From assembly GCA_036362985.1 (NCBI GenBank), contig JAYGXS010000009.1, positions 15,469,699 to 15,533,698 of the forward strand: a stretch of 64,000 bases of DNA, written 5' to 3'. The position numbers were made by a program, and so were the translations under genes. The notes beneath the pieces were generated by a model, which was not told the DNA's origin, searched no databases, and saw nothing but the letters and a program-made list of their open reading frames with translations. Positions 34,701-45,190 of the stretch are shown here, one piece after another. Origin of the DNA: Ligula intestinalis (taxonomy: Eukaryota; Platyhelminthes; Cestoda; Diphyllobothriidea; Diphyllobothriidae). Position 1 is the stretch's first letter; every line of letters begins with the position of its first letter.

Positions 34701-37700
34701 TCATGAGACGTTGAAAAGTGCTGGGCGCATTGGCCAAAGCAAAGGGCATAGTCTCAAACTCGTACAGGCCAGAGGGGACGGCAAAGGCAGTCTTCTCGCG
34801 ATCAGAGGGCCGCACCTCTACCTGCCAGTAGCCTGAGGTCAAGTCCAAAGTATAAAACATAATGTTACCGGCTAGTGTGTCGAGAGTCGCACCTTTACGA
34901 GGCAAAGGAAAAGAGTGCTTCTTATTTACTGCATAAAGCTTCCTGTAGTCAATACAAAGTCGCATCGATCCATCCTTCTTTTTGACGAGCACGATGAGTG
35001 AGGACCAAGGTGAATGAGAAGTACGGATGATGTGACGACCCGTTGAGTCCGTTAGTGTTCACTTCATGCAATCGTTCAAAAGAAACCGACAAGCTAGTCA
35101 TTCAAAGACGTCAGGCGGGTAAATAGCGTGCTCTGCAGAGATACCGTCATATTTATCGTGCAGAGGGATGTATGCTGACGCCTGTCTTGCCGCAAATTGA
35201 CTGCGCATCGATGACACAGGCACGCAACGGGTAAAACTAGGCTGCTTTAAGTGCGCTGAATAAAATTAATAAATCGCTAGAAGTGTCCTGCTATTCAATG
35301 ACTCTAAGAGAATTCTTAGAAGACGCCTATATACAGCAAGAGGATTTCTGCAGTCTATCAACCTCAGAAAATTAATTCTGTGCGATACAAAACCTAAAAA
35401 GTCGCGCTGAAAAATATTATCAATGAAAATCTACTGGTACCACCGCCATCACCACAACCAAGACCATTTGAAGCGAATTGTTATAAGAGACGGCTCAAAA
35501 CTATGCGTTTTTTGTCGTAAGAGGGAGGCAATAAAAGAAGCTAGTTTGCGATGCGCAAGATCCTTATGCTAGCTGAAATACAGTGGTAATAAGTTAAATG
35601 TTATGCTTACATATACACTCTACAAATAGCGAATAGTCTACCTTGATTAAAATCGAAAAAAACCATGACCGCTGTTCGAAAAAAACTGGCGGTTCCACCT
35701 GAGTTACCTCATCGAAGAAACGTAACGTGCAGGAAATAGTCACTCGTAAGCCGTGTCCGGCCCACAAACTAGATCAACTACGTCTACAAAGCTCATGGCA
35801 AACTCTCTACTGAGCAATTTTAGTGCAACTAAATAAATAGGTCCAGACGGCATTTCGGACCAACTGACCGAGTGCCTCTACATTTTCATTTCAACGGTAA
35901 CGTCAACTACGATTAGCTTTCAAACTTTTGCAAGCTCTTGTACGCGTTCACAAAGACGGCACACCGGTTTCAGATTAATCTGTTTGACAGGAAATCTGCT
36001 GTAATATGGGAAAAGTGTTAAGAAGGGGGCGGGGGACCCCCCATGCAGTCACGGCAGTCGACGAAAAGGACAGACCAGATGATTGATGCCCACAGTCTAG
36101 CCGCCAGTGGTACCTCATGCTCACATACCAGCCGCCCACGCCAAGCAAACGAGACGATCTTCCGAATAGCGGGGACAGTGGCGGTAGTCGAGATGGTTCC
36201 AGAATGCAGAGGCGCACATTATACATCAGGAATATTCTGGAAAGACCAGAACCACATAAATATGCCGGAGGGGACAAGCTAAAGGACCCCGCAAGCCCCA
36301 CTGTTTTTGTGTGCTGTTGAATAAAGCCATTGCCTATCAGAACCGCTCACCTGCCTCCTAAACAAAAAACGGACACTCAGTATTGGATGCTGGAATGCGC
36401 GAACATTTCTAGAACCTGGTACTCAAAGTCTGACAGCACACAGTCTCCATGAATATCACGTGGATGTTTGATGCTTATCAGAGGTCCGACTCCCCGACTC
36501 AGGCGCCCGAGAAATCAAACTTCCGGGGGTCGATTCTCATTTCACCTTGTATCACAGCGGTCCGAGTGACTCATCTGGTAGACACGGTGTGACTATTATC
36601 CTCTCGAAAGAAGCTGACCGTGCAATACTAGCATGGGAACCAGTCAACGACCGAATGGCCTAGGTTCGACTAAAAGGCCATTTTACGAAGATCTCAGTCG
36701 TATCTGTGTATGCACCTACGTCGGCGGCTTAACAGCAAGATAAAGATAATTTCTACTCGCAACTGCAGGAGCTAGCCGAACGACTCCCTCCCCGAGATCT
36801 GCTAATTGTTGTCGGGGACTGGAATGGCCGGACTGGGCCCCGTGACCCGAAAAACAGCCACCTTCTTGGTCCTTTTGTGCTTGGCTCTCGAACGGACAAT
36901 GGTGAGAAGATGATGCAGTTTGCCGAACAGAACCGACTGTTTGTTACCAACACATGCTTTCAGCATCGTCACAAACATCTACTGACTTGGTATTCGAACG
37001 ATGGCCGTACCGCCCGTCAGATCGATTACATTCTAGTTGGTTCACGGTTTCGCAGCTGGGTCCACGATAGCAGGTCGATGCGAGGTGCCGAAACTGCTAA
37101 CGTCTACGGGTCTGACCATGTTCTCGTTCGCACGCGCCTGAAGGTTCACCTCTCATCTGTGCCCAAACTGCCACGTGCGAGACGCCTTGATGTCGCAAAG
37201 CTCCGGCAAACCAACACTACCGAGGCTCTAAGCACAGAAATCCAGTCCCGTCGTATAACTCAGGCTGACAACGAAGGCAGTAGAAAGTGGCCATCGTTGA
37301 AGACATCCATCTATGGAGCAGCTGAGAAGATTCTCGGATTCACTCAGCGGCGCCGCAGTGACTGGATCAGCGGAAGAACCCTGCAGCTATCGGCCAAAAC
37401 GACTCCAGCCAGGTCCCGGAACGATGCCTCCTTCCACCAATTTCGAAAGCTGACAGCAAAGTCGACTGGAGATGACCGGCAGAAGTATTGGTCCGAAACG
37501 GCGACTTCTATGGAGCAGGCTTCTTATGTTGGTGACACCCGAAAATTGTACCAAATCATACGCCAGGTTAGTGGTAAGCCCCTGACACTCTGTGATTCTG
37601 TTCGCGATATAAAATGGAGGATTTATTGCCGACAACTCGGCCAAGGTCGATCGCTGGCGTGAACACTTCGAGCACCTACTCAACTTTGACGAACAACCCA

Positions 37701-40700
37701 TCACACCCTCCCTCTCCTCCACAGCGGAGTTTCAATCCTCTCCTGCCTACGCAGTGTCGTGTGACATCCCTTCCGAAGGCGAAATTACCGATGCAATGCA
37801 GAGGTTACGCAACAACAAGGCGTGCGGAGAGGACGGCATTTGAGCTTTGCAGAAATTTACAAGTCCTGTGTCAACACCCTGGCTCCTCGGCTCCATGAGG
37901 TGATTGTACAGGCGTGGCGAGAAGAGGCCGTTCCCGATGACTGGGGCTACGATATCCTTTTACCTGTCCACAAGAAGGGAGATAAGACAAGATGCGAGAA
38001 CTAGCGTGGCATAAGTCTTATCGATGTTGCTGCAAAGATCTTCGCTGTTGTTCTTCTCAGGCGCTTCCATTCTGTACGTGACTCCAGGACACGACCCAAC
38101 CAAGCCGGATTCCGAGCTGGGCATGGATGTGCGGATCAAATATTCACACTAAGGCGCATTCTAGAATTCCGCCATAGCTACCAGCAACCGACGGCCGTTT
38201 GCTTTGTCGAATTTGCCGCCGCATTCGATTCCATCCATCGTAAGTCCCTGTGGCGAATAATGGAACTGGATGGAGTGCCGACCAAACTCATTGCGATGAT
38301 AAAGGCCTACTATCGGTCTACCACCGCACGAGTCCTGGTCCATAACAATCGCTCTCAGTCGTTCGATATCCGATCTGGTGTCCGACAGGGCTGCGTCCTT
38401 TCGCCCATTCTGTTTAACTACGTCATTGACTGGATTCTCGGCAAAGTCCTACATGAAGAGGACGGTGTTGAACTTGCACCCGGACGCCGACTTACTGATC
38501 TTGATTACGCCGATGATATTGCGCTGTTAGCCTCAAACTTAAATGGTCTGCAGTCCGTAGTGTCGCGGTTAAATGAGATCGCTATGTCGGTAGTCATGTC
38601 CATAAATTCCGGAAAGACGAAATTGTTCTCGAGCTGCATCCCTGACCAGGAAATGGCACCCCTGGGATTAATGGACATCAACTTGAAGAAGTAGACAGCT
38701 TTAAATACCTCGGAGTGAGGCTACTACCGTCTGGGCAGAGCAAGGACGACATTGTCTCCCGTATCGATGCTGCTCGCTGGGTTTTCTCAATCCTTCGAAA
38801 GCGCCTATGGATCCGACGTAACATCTCCATCGCCACGAAGATTCGTGCATACCGTGCATCCATCCGGTCAGTCCTCCTCTATGGATGTGAATGCTGGGCT
38901 GTGCGCGCTAAAGATGAGCGAAGACTGAAGGTATTTGACCACCAGTGCCTGAGGACGATCCTGTGAGTTAAGTATAGCGACTTTATCCCAAATGAGACAG
39001 TCGGCATCCGCTGCGATCGTATCACGATGATATCTCAGGCCATTCAAGAAAGTCGACTGAGGTGGTTTGGACACGTTCTCCGTCGTCCGCCCCACGAGCT
39101 TACCTATGCTGCCCTCGACCCGGCACTGCAGCCCACCTGGAAACGTCGAAGAGGAGGGCAACTAAAGACTCGGCTAGACATCGTCTGTCAAGACATGAAA
39201 GCAGTTCTTGGACCTTCTATCTTCGGCCTCCGTCGCTGGAGAAGGGACTGGGTGGAGCTTTCGAGATCCGCTGCTGCCAATCGCCACGTATGGAAAGGTA
39301 CCGTTCGGACATCATTGAGGCCGGCTAGATCAGGCATGATCACAGACGTAAGAAGTACAAGAAGAAGTAAGCACCTGCCTCCTTCTAACTACTAGTCGAG
39401 TCAGAAGGGACTGGGCTATAACAAAAAGGAACACGTAGAAACTAATCAATTTCCTTCAGTGAGACCCCATCTTCTGTGATAATCGAAATTTTGCATGGAA
39501 ATCGCAGGAACAAACAGCAAAAAGATGACAAAATCGGACAACTCACCTCCCAAGGCCACAAAAGAAGCGCCATAGTATGCTTCCACGCATGCCACAGGTT
39601 CAGCAGCCTCTAGTTTACTGTCAAAACGCAGGACAGCGCATGCAGATTTATTCTGCTCCTTTCCAAAAACAAAGAATGACTGAGGCTGCCTGTGAACCCG
39701 ACTGTTTCGGTTAAAGGGACAGTGACGGTGCTGCAAGGCCGCCGCGTTTCCTATCCACTGCTCGATTTGGGCGAAGAGTTTACTTGAAGTAACATTATTA
39801 TGAGATAGACCGCCACCAACCACGACTTACAGGCATTCTGTACTGCCTTGAAATATTGGATGATAGGCTAGCAAGCGTTAACGGAAACGTATGTCTGTCT
39901 GTTGCCAACGAATTTGCTTCAGCATTTCCGGAACATGATACTTTAGTCTCTGTTGATCCATCTCTCCCTGCGGACTGACCCAACAGGCAAGAGCTTCAAA
40001 TGCCTGTTCCTCTGAGTCCACTGACAACTCGTCGTCGCGGAGCAGAGTAAGCAGTGTATCAGCAGACATGTGAGGGAACAGGCCAGCGTAGAGCACGTTC
40101 TGAAAGCCTGTCCGAATCACTTTAATATACACTTCCAGTAATGGCGGAATGTTCAGATATTCAGCCAAATACAAGCTTGCTGACAGGTTCTGCACATTGA
40201 CTCTAAAGTGACATTGATACACGTGACCCATCAGAAAGGGCATTTACCTGCTTGCCATAAAGCTGGCTCCCCAGGTTTCTAGTTGGGACAGAGACATCAT
40301 TCGAGCAAGCAGAATTAAGTCCATCACATTTGCTGCTGAGATCTCTATTTGGCCGGTATACAAGTAGGTTAGGAAGGAGTCTGCGACACTGTGAAAAGTA
40401 AAAAAAATTAAATGGCTTTTACTCTAAAGGTACAGACGGCCATCGCAGGATCGTTGATTCCTTCCCAGAGGTTTCACTCAGAGAGGGCCGGAGGAACGGA
40501 ATGCGGGCTGCGAGGATTAACCTGTGCGCCCTTATTACGGATCCACCTTTTAGCTAACAGATAACAGCCAGCATAAAGGAGTAACAGGGAGAGAGGAAAG
40601 CTACCTCTATGGTGAGATCATTTATGCCATCGGCAATGCGAATCTCATTAAGAGATGGGTAGCAGCGTATAAGGGGGAATTCATCCTCAAACATCTGCGT

Positions 40701-40715
40701 CATCGAAGGCGGCAT
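28724..40715 (-). CDS. Kelch-like (KLHL) BTB-BACK-kelch protein, with one in-frame TAA
   Basis: Eight phase-consistent exons: 40715-40605, 40553-40423, 40388-40248, 40202-39831, 39782-39547, 33114-32856, 31835-31417 and 28878-28724 (TAA at 28726-28724). They total 607 codons, the usual KLHL length. Exons 1-3 encode a BTB domain (about residues 20-127): LNEIRIADGINDLTIE, IRAHRLILAARIPF, LRWPSVPLD, FLTYLYTGQIEI. Exon 4 is BACK (about 128-235): LYLAEYLNI, DDELSVDSEEQAFEALACWV. Exons 5-8 are the kelch propeller: RIFAVGGQT, LMLVCGG, VFVFGGQT, RILVAGGWDF, VFALGNDEE. KLHL proteins are substrate adaptors for CUL3 ubiquitin ligases. The odd point is TAA 39880-39878 at codon 236, after DIRFR. The frame continues 15 codons to a GTAAGT donor. 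This may be a nonsense mutation, an assembly error or unusual processing. Introns 5-7 carry many transposons. The exact KLHL orthologue is not assigned. Confidence 0.85.
29505..29984 (+). repeat. Dispersed foldback-arm repeat, single-arm copy B
   Basis: It begins ATAGGAGTTAAGGCTAAGGC, followed by GGTTAACCCTAACACC, TTCCAGGCCCGGTTCCTTAG, GTTTATTGTGTACACAATGG and TCCGTTCCTTATTCGGGTGG, collinear with copy A. It is inside KLHL intron 7 and directly precedes a SINE. Confidence 0.6.
29985..30293 (+). mobile_element. tRNA-derived SINE copy 2
   Basis: The tRNA-like segment CCCATGGCTCATTGGGTTGC (box A region) to GCGGTTCGAGCCTCGTATGG (box B) ends in GGCACCA at about 30190-30196, resembling a tRNA 3' end. 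It then continues TGGGTATGACTGGCTGGTGACG and GTCCCTTGTCTTCGTCGGCAATG. The head has GAACGAGACGAGTGAGTTTC, shared with 34326-34345. It lies in KLHL intron 7. Confidence 0.65.
30329..31313. mobile_element. TA-flanked inverted-repeat DNA element, copy 1 (KLHL intron 7)
   Basis: The left end TACAGTACGTGTCAGATTTC pairs with the right end (reverse complement TACAGTACGCGCCAGAATTC). The pairing continues through GTAGCCTATTCTGAAGTTATTTCAGT and TTCTGATGACTAAC. TA-CAGT termini fit a Tc1/mariner-type element. The interior AATTATTCGGCAATTGAGAA and AGGATGTACACAGTGCGCAG is shared with 45191-46198. No transposase is encoded, so it is a non-autonomous element of about 985 bp. It sits about 100 bp from KLHL exon 7. 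Confidence 0.75.
31955..32208. mobile_element. hAT-type MITE with 8-bp target duplication (KLHL intron 6)
   Basis: The left terminus CCGGGGTAGGCAACC and the reverse complement of the right terminus CAGGGGTCGGGAACC are hAT-style inverted repeats. Just inside are AGAGCC/GGCTCT motifs. GTCTGGGA is present at 31947-31954 and 32209-32216, a perfect 8-bp duplication. The related repeat at 27840-28250 has a single uninterrupted GTCTGGGA, an empty site. The element is 254 bp without a transposase. Confidence 0.88.
32217..32640 (-). repeat. Dispersed repeat, second copy (hosts the hAT MITE)
   Basis: Together with 31921-31954 this is the inverted counterpart of 27840-28250. It is AT-rich and ends in the GC-rich GTGCGCGGCGCTGAGCGCC at 32564-32582. 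No coding potential. It forms most of KLHL intron 6. Confidence 0.55.
33350..33940 (-). repeat. Dispersed foldback-arm repeat, single-arm copy C (inverted)
   Basis: CACCTCCTAAGGAACCGGGC, then CTGGAAGATCGCAGCCGTTA and GGGTTAAACCTTCG at 33880-33930, are the reverse complement of the inner end of copies A and B. It lies in KLHL intron 5. The left limit is approximate. Confidence 0.55.
34040..34390 (+). mobile_element. tRNA-derived SINE copies 3 and 4 (tandem, second partial)
   Basis: 34047-34270 carries AGCGTTAGAGCGTAAGACTT and GCGGGTTTGAGCCTCGGATGG (box B-like), GGTCTGGTATGATTAGTTGACG and GTCACCCTTTCCTTTTC, collinear with copies 1 and 2. A second head, GTGGGACGAGTGAATTCCTG...GTCGTTGAAAGCTTACC, starts at about 34300 and is truncated near 34390. 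It lies in KLHL intron 5. Confidence 0.55.
34549..35060 (-). mobile_element. Ty3/gypsy RT fragment of a second family (KLHL intron 5)
   Basis: The open minus frame reads SPWSSLIVLVKKKDGSMRLC, IDYRKLYAVNKKHSFPLPR, FYTLDLTSGYWQVEV, EKTAFAVPSGLYEFETMPF, LANAPSTFQRLMNQVL and CLVYMDDIIV. This is the finger-palm RT core with LD-L and YMDD motifs. It is unlike the CsRn1-type RT at 25.0 kb. No LTRs, protease or integrase are found nearby, so it is a fragment. The stretch 35061-36360 holds only an apparent RTE-associated 5' region from about 36100. Confidence 0.85.
36364..39395 (+). mobile_element. RTE-type LINE, near full-length but disabled (KLHL intron 5)
   Basis: Shifting + frames give, in order: AP endonuclease (IGCWNARTFLEPGTQ near 36384, VVSVYAPTS, LLIVVGDWNGRTGP, RQIDYILV, YGSDHVLVRTRLK), linker, RT (DDWGYDILLPVHKKGDKT, FRAGHGCADQIFTLRRI, CFVEFAAAFDSIHRKSLW, GVRQGCVLSPILFNYVID, DLDYADDIALLASN), then VDSFKYLGVRLLPSG, LRTIL and a C-terminal RLRWFGHVLRRPP. 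YADD is intact, but the first catalytic Asp of FVDFAAAFD reads Glu. Stops include TGA 36469-36471 and TAG 36661-36663, with frameshifts near 37610, 37845 and 38685. The layout matches RTE elements such as the schistosome SR2 type. The 3' end is near 39395. Orientation is opposite to KLHL. Confidence 0.88.
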
Positions 40716-40812
40716 TTTGGGCGAGGTTCGAGTATCTACAATGCACTATTATGACGGAGAAAAAAGAAAAGTACTTTGAACATTTGAAACATTTTTTCCC
40801 AGGAAGAAACAT

Positions 40813-40874
40813 GTAACAAGCAATTATGGCAGAATTTATTTGATCAAATAAATTCTGCCATTATTGCTTGTTAC
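40813..40874. repeat. 62-bp near-perfect palindrome upstream of KLHL
   Basis: The sequence from GTAACAAGCAAT to ATTGCTTGTTAC reads nearly the same on both strands around a TGATCA centre (arm AGAATTTATT / AATAAATTCT). Only one base pair of the arms mismatches. It starts about 98 bp upstream of the KLHL ATG, so it lies in the likely promoter or 5' UTR. It could be a cruciform or RNA hairpin, or the remnant of a tiny foldback element. Confidence 0.8.
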
Positions 40875-40999
40875 AAACTTTGAACATCATTCAAATCTCC
40901 ATTTTACTACTAAAATGTGTAGAAATAAAAAATATACATACATATACATACGTTGAAAGGAAGGCATCTCAAGGAATAAAAGTTGAAGTCGAATACGTT

Positions 41000-41400
41000 C
41001 TCCGGGAAATAGAATTTTATTGCGTAGATTTTCGAGACTGGAGCCCCAGGTCGTCTTCAGACGCAGGTGTTCGGAGTCTCATGTGTGACACACTGCACCG
41101 GCAGGCTGTTGCCGCCTGTCTCCTTCTGCTCGGATTTGTTCGCGTCTCGCCTACTTCTGCTTGAGATTTTTGTACGATCAATCCAACTCTACATGTCTTT
41201 TGTTGCATGATGTGTCCGAGTGCACTGCTTCGAGAAATTCGCGACCTTTATTGAAAGGACAGGTAGTGGCAATACGAGTCTTGTGCCACGCAAAGGTATG
41301 CCCGATGTCCAGGGTATGCAACGCGACCGCCAGTCTGTTAAATCGGGCAAAAATACATTGTTCGAACAAAGAAGGCTACTAGAAAGAACTGAATTACTTA
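41000..41400 (-). mobile_element. Penelope-like fragment PLE-3 (minus)
   Basis: The minus frame 41369-41178 reads LDIGHTFAWHKTRIATTC, PFNKGREFLEAVHSD, NKRHVELD, the end of the GIY-YIG nuclease domain as in PLE-1. Its 3' side, ATTGCGTAGATTTTCGAGAC at 41019 and beyond, is the reverse complement of the 3' side of PLE-4. The copy is severely 5'-truncated. Confidence 0.75.
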
Positions 41401-41520
41401 TTTAACTTATTTTCTCCAAATGGTTATAGGTCGCTGCGCGAAAGAACAATCGTCAAGTAAAAAGGATTCAGGCAGTAACAGTCAGACGCTATACACTTGG
41501 CGTAGCCTTCCTTACATGTA

Positions 41521-42135
41521 AAAAGTGTCTGAAATCGCTGACAGAGACCTAAGGGAGCATAACATTCGGGTGGCCCATAAGCCAACCACGACTTTACGCA
41601 GCCAGCTGGCATACCCCAAGGATGGTGTTAACTATTTGGATAAGAAAGAAGTTATCTACAAGATCCCATGTGGAACGTGTGATGCCGTTTATTGCGGTCA
41701 GATGAGAAAATCCACCTCTATGCACATCTACAAACATCAGTCAGCGGTAAAAAGACGAATCGCTTGTCCTAAGTCACCATGCACAACCTGGACACCGGAC
41801 AAACCCGTTTTGTCCGTGTCTGCCTTTTCAATAAAGGTAGAGGATTTCTCGAAGCAATGTATTCGGACGAGTCCTGTGTCAACAGGCATATCGAACTCGA
41901 TGGTACGTATAAAAGTCTCAAGGAGAAATGGATGCGACGCGAGCCAATGCGAACAGGATGAGACACATGGCAACAGCCAACCGTCGCAAGCGCCACACCA
42001 TTATCGATTTTCCCACACATTCTCGATGTTAGCTGCCTTTTGGCACTTTCACTTTACTCTGCGTCTAAAGACGAACTGGGGCTCCAGTCTCGAAAATTCA
42101 CGCAATAAATTCTACGTCCAAGAGAACGTCTTTGA
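41521..42135 (+). mobile_element. Penelope-like fragment PLE-4 (plus), head-to-head with PLE-3
   Basis: The + frame from 41525 reads HNIRVAHKPTTTLRSQLAYP, YLDKKEVIYKIPCGTCDAVY, CGQMRKSTSMHIYKHQSAVK, then shifts frame at about 41775 to NLDTGQTRFVRVCLFNKGRG, FLEAMYSDESCVNRHIELD. It is a GIY-YIG nuclease with the YIG Arg context altered (GQMRKS for GQTGRS). The 3' side ends GGGGCTCCAGTCTCGAAAAT, the inverse of PLE-3. Both 5' ends face each other across about 120 bp. The stretch 42136-45190 shows no gene or element I can name, though 44690-44940 is GC-richer. Confidence 0.75.
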
Positions 42136-45100
42136 CTTCAAATTCATCCTATCTTCACAGTCACTATGTGACTGCCTACGCAGACTCTAATTGTGAGCTC
42201 CTAAGTGAAGCGGAGCTTAATTGTTCCTCTACCAGATTGGCGAAGCCCATATATGATTCATGCTAAGCATGTCATGTGGCTCATGCAATCGTACTCAGTT
42301 TTTCACAGCCCCAAATAGAAAGCGATCGTGTTTGATGGTAGGAGGTGAGAACAATGGCGCGGAGGCAATTCATGTAAAAACTAGCATAAAAGGAGTAAAG
42401 ATTCAATATCTCCTCACGTCCTTTATAAAATGCGGAGGAATTTAATGGGTTGGTAGTAGAGAAAGTTCAAAACTGGTTCGCTGATGATGCCACGAATAGC
42501 GAACGTTTTGGCGGTAGTAAACCCTCGATTTGAGGGAACATTCATCAGATTAGAACTCGGTTGATTAAAGCGCTGAGAGCTTAAAAAATGGACGCCTGCT
42601 GTAAGGCTAAGTTTAAAAGGGTGAAAAGTATCAAGACAGTAGTAACGTTGGCAGTACATCCGGCCAAGTTTGTTCAGCTGCAGCTACGGTGGGAGATGAA
42701 CGCACAACGAATTTCTGGTAAGCCTCATGAACACGTTACAGCTCAAGAGCAAGCTTATGAGAAACGATGCGAAAACTTTCTGAAACCTCCTTGATAAATC
42801 ATTAACATGTAAACTTACGGATAAGATACTTGGAAAGTACTACATAGTTTTCACGAACTTCACCATAATTTTAAAAAAGTATAAAGCTCCATTTGTGCAT
42901 GCTGAATTGTGTCACTAAAATATGTTTCGCAGGTAGGATGGGCAAGGTTAGTCACCTCAAAAGGAAAGCACATGACAAAGCATGTCCAGATAAAACTATA
43001 ATAATATCATCTACCTATCCATAATAAAAGTTAGAAGATTTGACCCTCTCAGAGAGGACTGTTAGCATCTGCATCCCAGTCAATGAGATGACGCCTATCA
43101 AAGGATTAACCCGAAGTGAAGGACCATGCACTGTCCGGCATTCCGATTTCCTGAGCTCTCAAAGGACCATCCCAGTCAAACCAGCTTAAAGTCACTTGCT
43201 TATGCATGCTACTCCTTAGGGTCTTTAGGAGTTTGCATGCAGTTGAGTTATTTCCCAGTACAGGCTAAGACGGCGGATCATGCGATCGTTCGGAAGCGTA
43301 ACAACCCAACCCTACAGATTGGTGAACAAGGCGTCAATTCGCCAAGCACTTTTGGACATTTGCTACATTGTAATCCAGGAGTTGACGCCTTCTAACACTA
43401 TAGGATATTTCTATGAGGTGCAGCAATGAACTTCATATGTCCTTCGATAAAAACCTAATTTCTAATATGTTTTCGTAGATTTAACACAAATAATGCCTTA
43501 TTAAATGTAAGTCGAAGAAAAATAGTTTTTGCATACTTTACAATCCCTTTTACTTTATTTATAAACGGAACAGACGAAAGAATAATAAGTACTTCAAAAA
43601 ATGGCAATGTATATGGCCGGTTTTTTTAATTCGCCAGTATATATCTGAAAGTGGAATAAATCTACTCAAGCGGAAGGTAAACCATTATAAAGAGAAAAGA
43701 AAGTTCTTTTAGTTCCAGTCAAATTAAATCATTTATCTTCAGAAAACTTAAATAAATTCTCAAATTTCATTGTGACATTACGTTGGAGAAATTTAATATA
43801 CACAGAAGTTCGTCAGCCGAATATCTAATGAAAGCAATTTCTAAGAGGAAACCTTTCATGGAAAGTTTTTTATTAATCTTAGGAATAGTAGTTGCAGAGT
43901 TATACTGCTGACATGATTTCCTCTTGACAATGTGGTTTGCTGTTTCGAGGCATTTCTACAAAAAAGCAACATGGTCCTCATTCTACGAACTAATATCCAA
44001 AAACACTTTCTTTCGGTAAATACTCTGTATATATACCTTATTTTAAAGGTTTTGGTGTAAACGACGAACAGATGTGCAAATTATGAATTGATCAGTGAAG
44101 ATAGTAAAAACAAGCAATTTAATGACACACTTTTTTCGATGACATTCAAGAAATACGTAACCGGTAAGAACAGACTTTACAGACTATTTTGACTAAAGAA
44201 AATTTTTTGATTATATAGAAAGTGGTTGCTTCAAGTTTTCAACTTAACCCAATATCTGAATTTATTGTTCGAATTTAGAGCTTTTTTATGGCTCAAGAAC
44301 CACGGCATTATCGAGAAAAGTTTATATTCCTTTACGAACACTAAGTAATTCCTATAATTATTTTAAGTACTTAATAGGCCTTATGCCGTTTATTATTATT
44401 TCTATGCTTCCTAAATACATTCACACTGGTATTGGAGTAATAACCAGACTTATACAAACTAAGGAAAATGACGTGGTCAACGGAAACCACTGTAGTAGCA
44501 AGTCCACTGCCCCTAAAGTCGTAGTCCAACCAGCTGCCGATCGACGATTCACTGCCAGATTCATCCATTGATGGATTACCTGAAATTCTAGGCCGCTTAC
44601 CACTGGGCAAAAGTTTATGTGCCTACACCTACTTCATCGCACGTCACCTAAGAGTACGCTGTGATTCGCGCATATACATTACGAATATAACATGAAAGAT
44701 ATGCAAGGGATTGGCAGTAAACAGAACCCATTCCGTGAGTGAAAAACACACACTCCACGCTCGCAAAAAATGGCGTCGTGAGTGCGCACGCGCACCTCTC
44801 GGATGCGATAAGAAGAGCGACCAATTATCGCCCACCTGTTGCGCCACTTGCTGTCCAATCAGATTGCGCAACACCAGTACCACGACAAATGTGCGTGCAA
44901 TTGCTACTAGGGGATGTGCCACATGACCCACTTGCTTTCTAACATTTTCCACGTAACCACGTCGTTCGAGTAGCATTCCATAATGTTGAAGGCCTACTGT
45001 TTTTAACTTACTCTAGTTAGCTTCATATGGCATCCCCTCCAATTGTCCTACGCCAGTGATAGCCTACCACAGCCTATGCCCCTTGTGTCCCTATCGAATT

Positions 45101-45190
45101 CTTGTAGTTACACCACAGATACATATAAATAAAAAAAGTCTGGCTGCTCACTTAAACTTTTTCGAATTAAGTACACTTGTTCAGTTAAGG

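Noticed and set aside
39878..39898. A 15- or 21-nt intron removing the TAA in KLHL
   Set aside because: It would preserve frame, but it is far below the size any spliceosome is known to handle. Kept only as a remote alternative in the KLHL finding.
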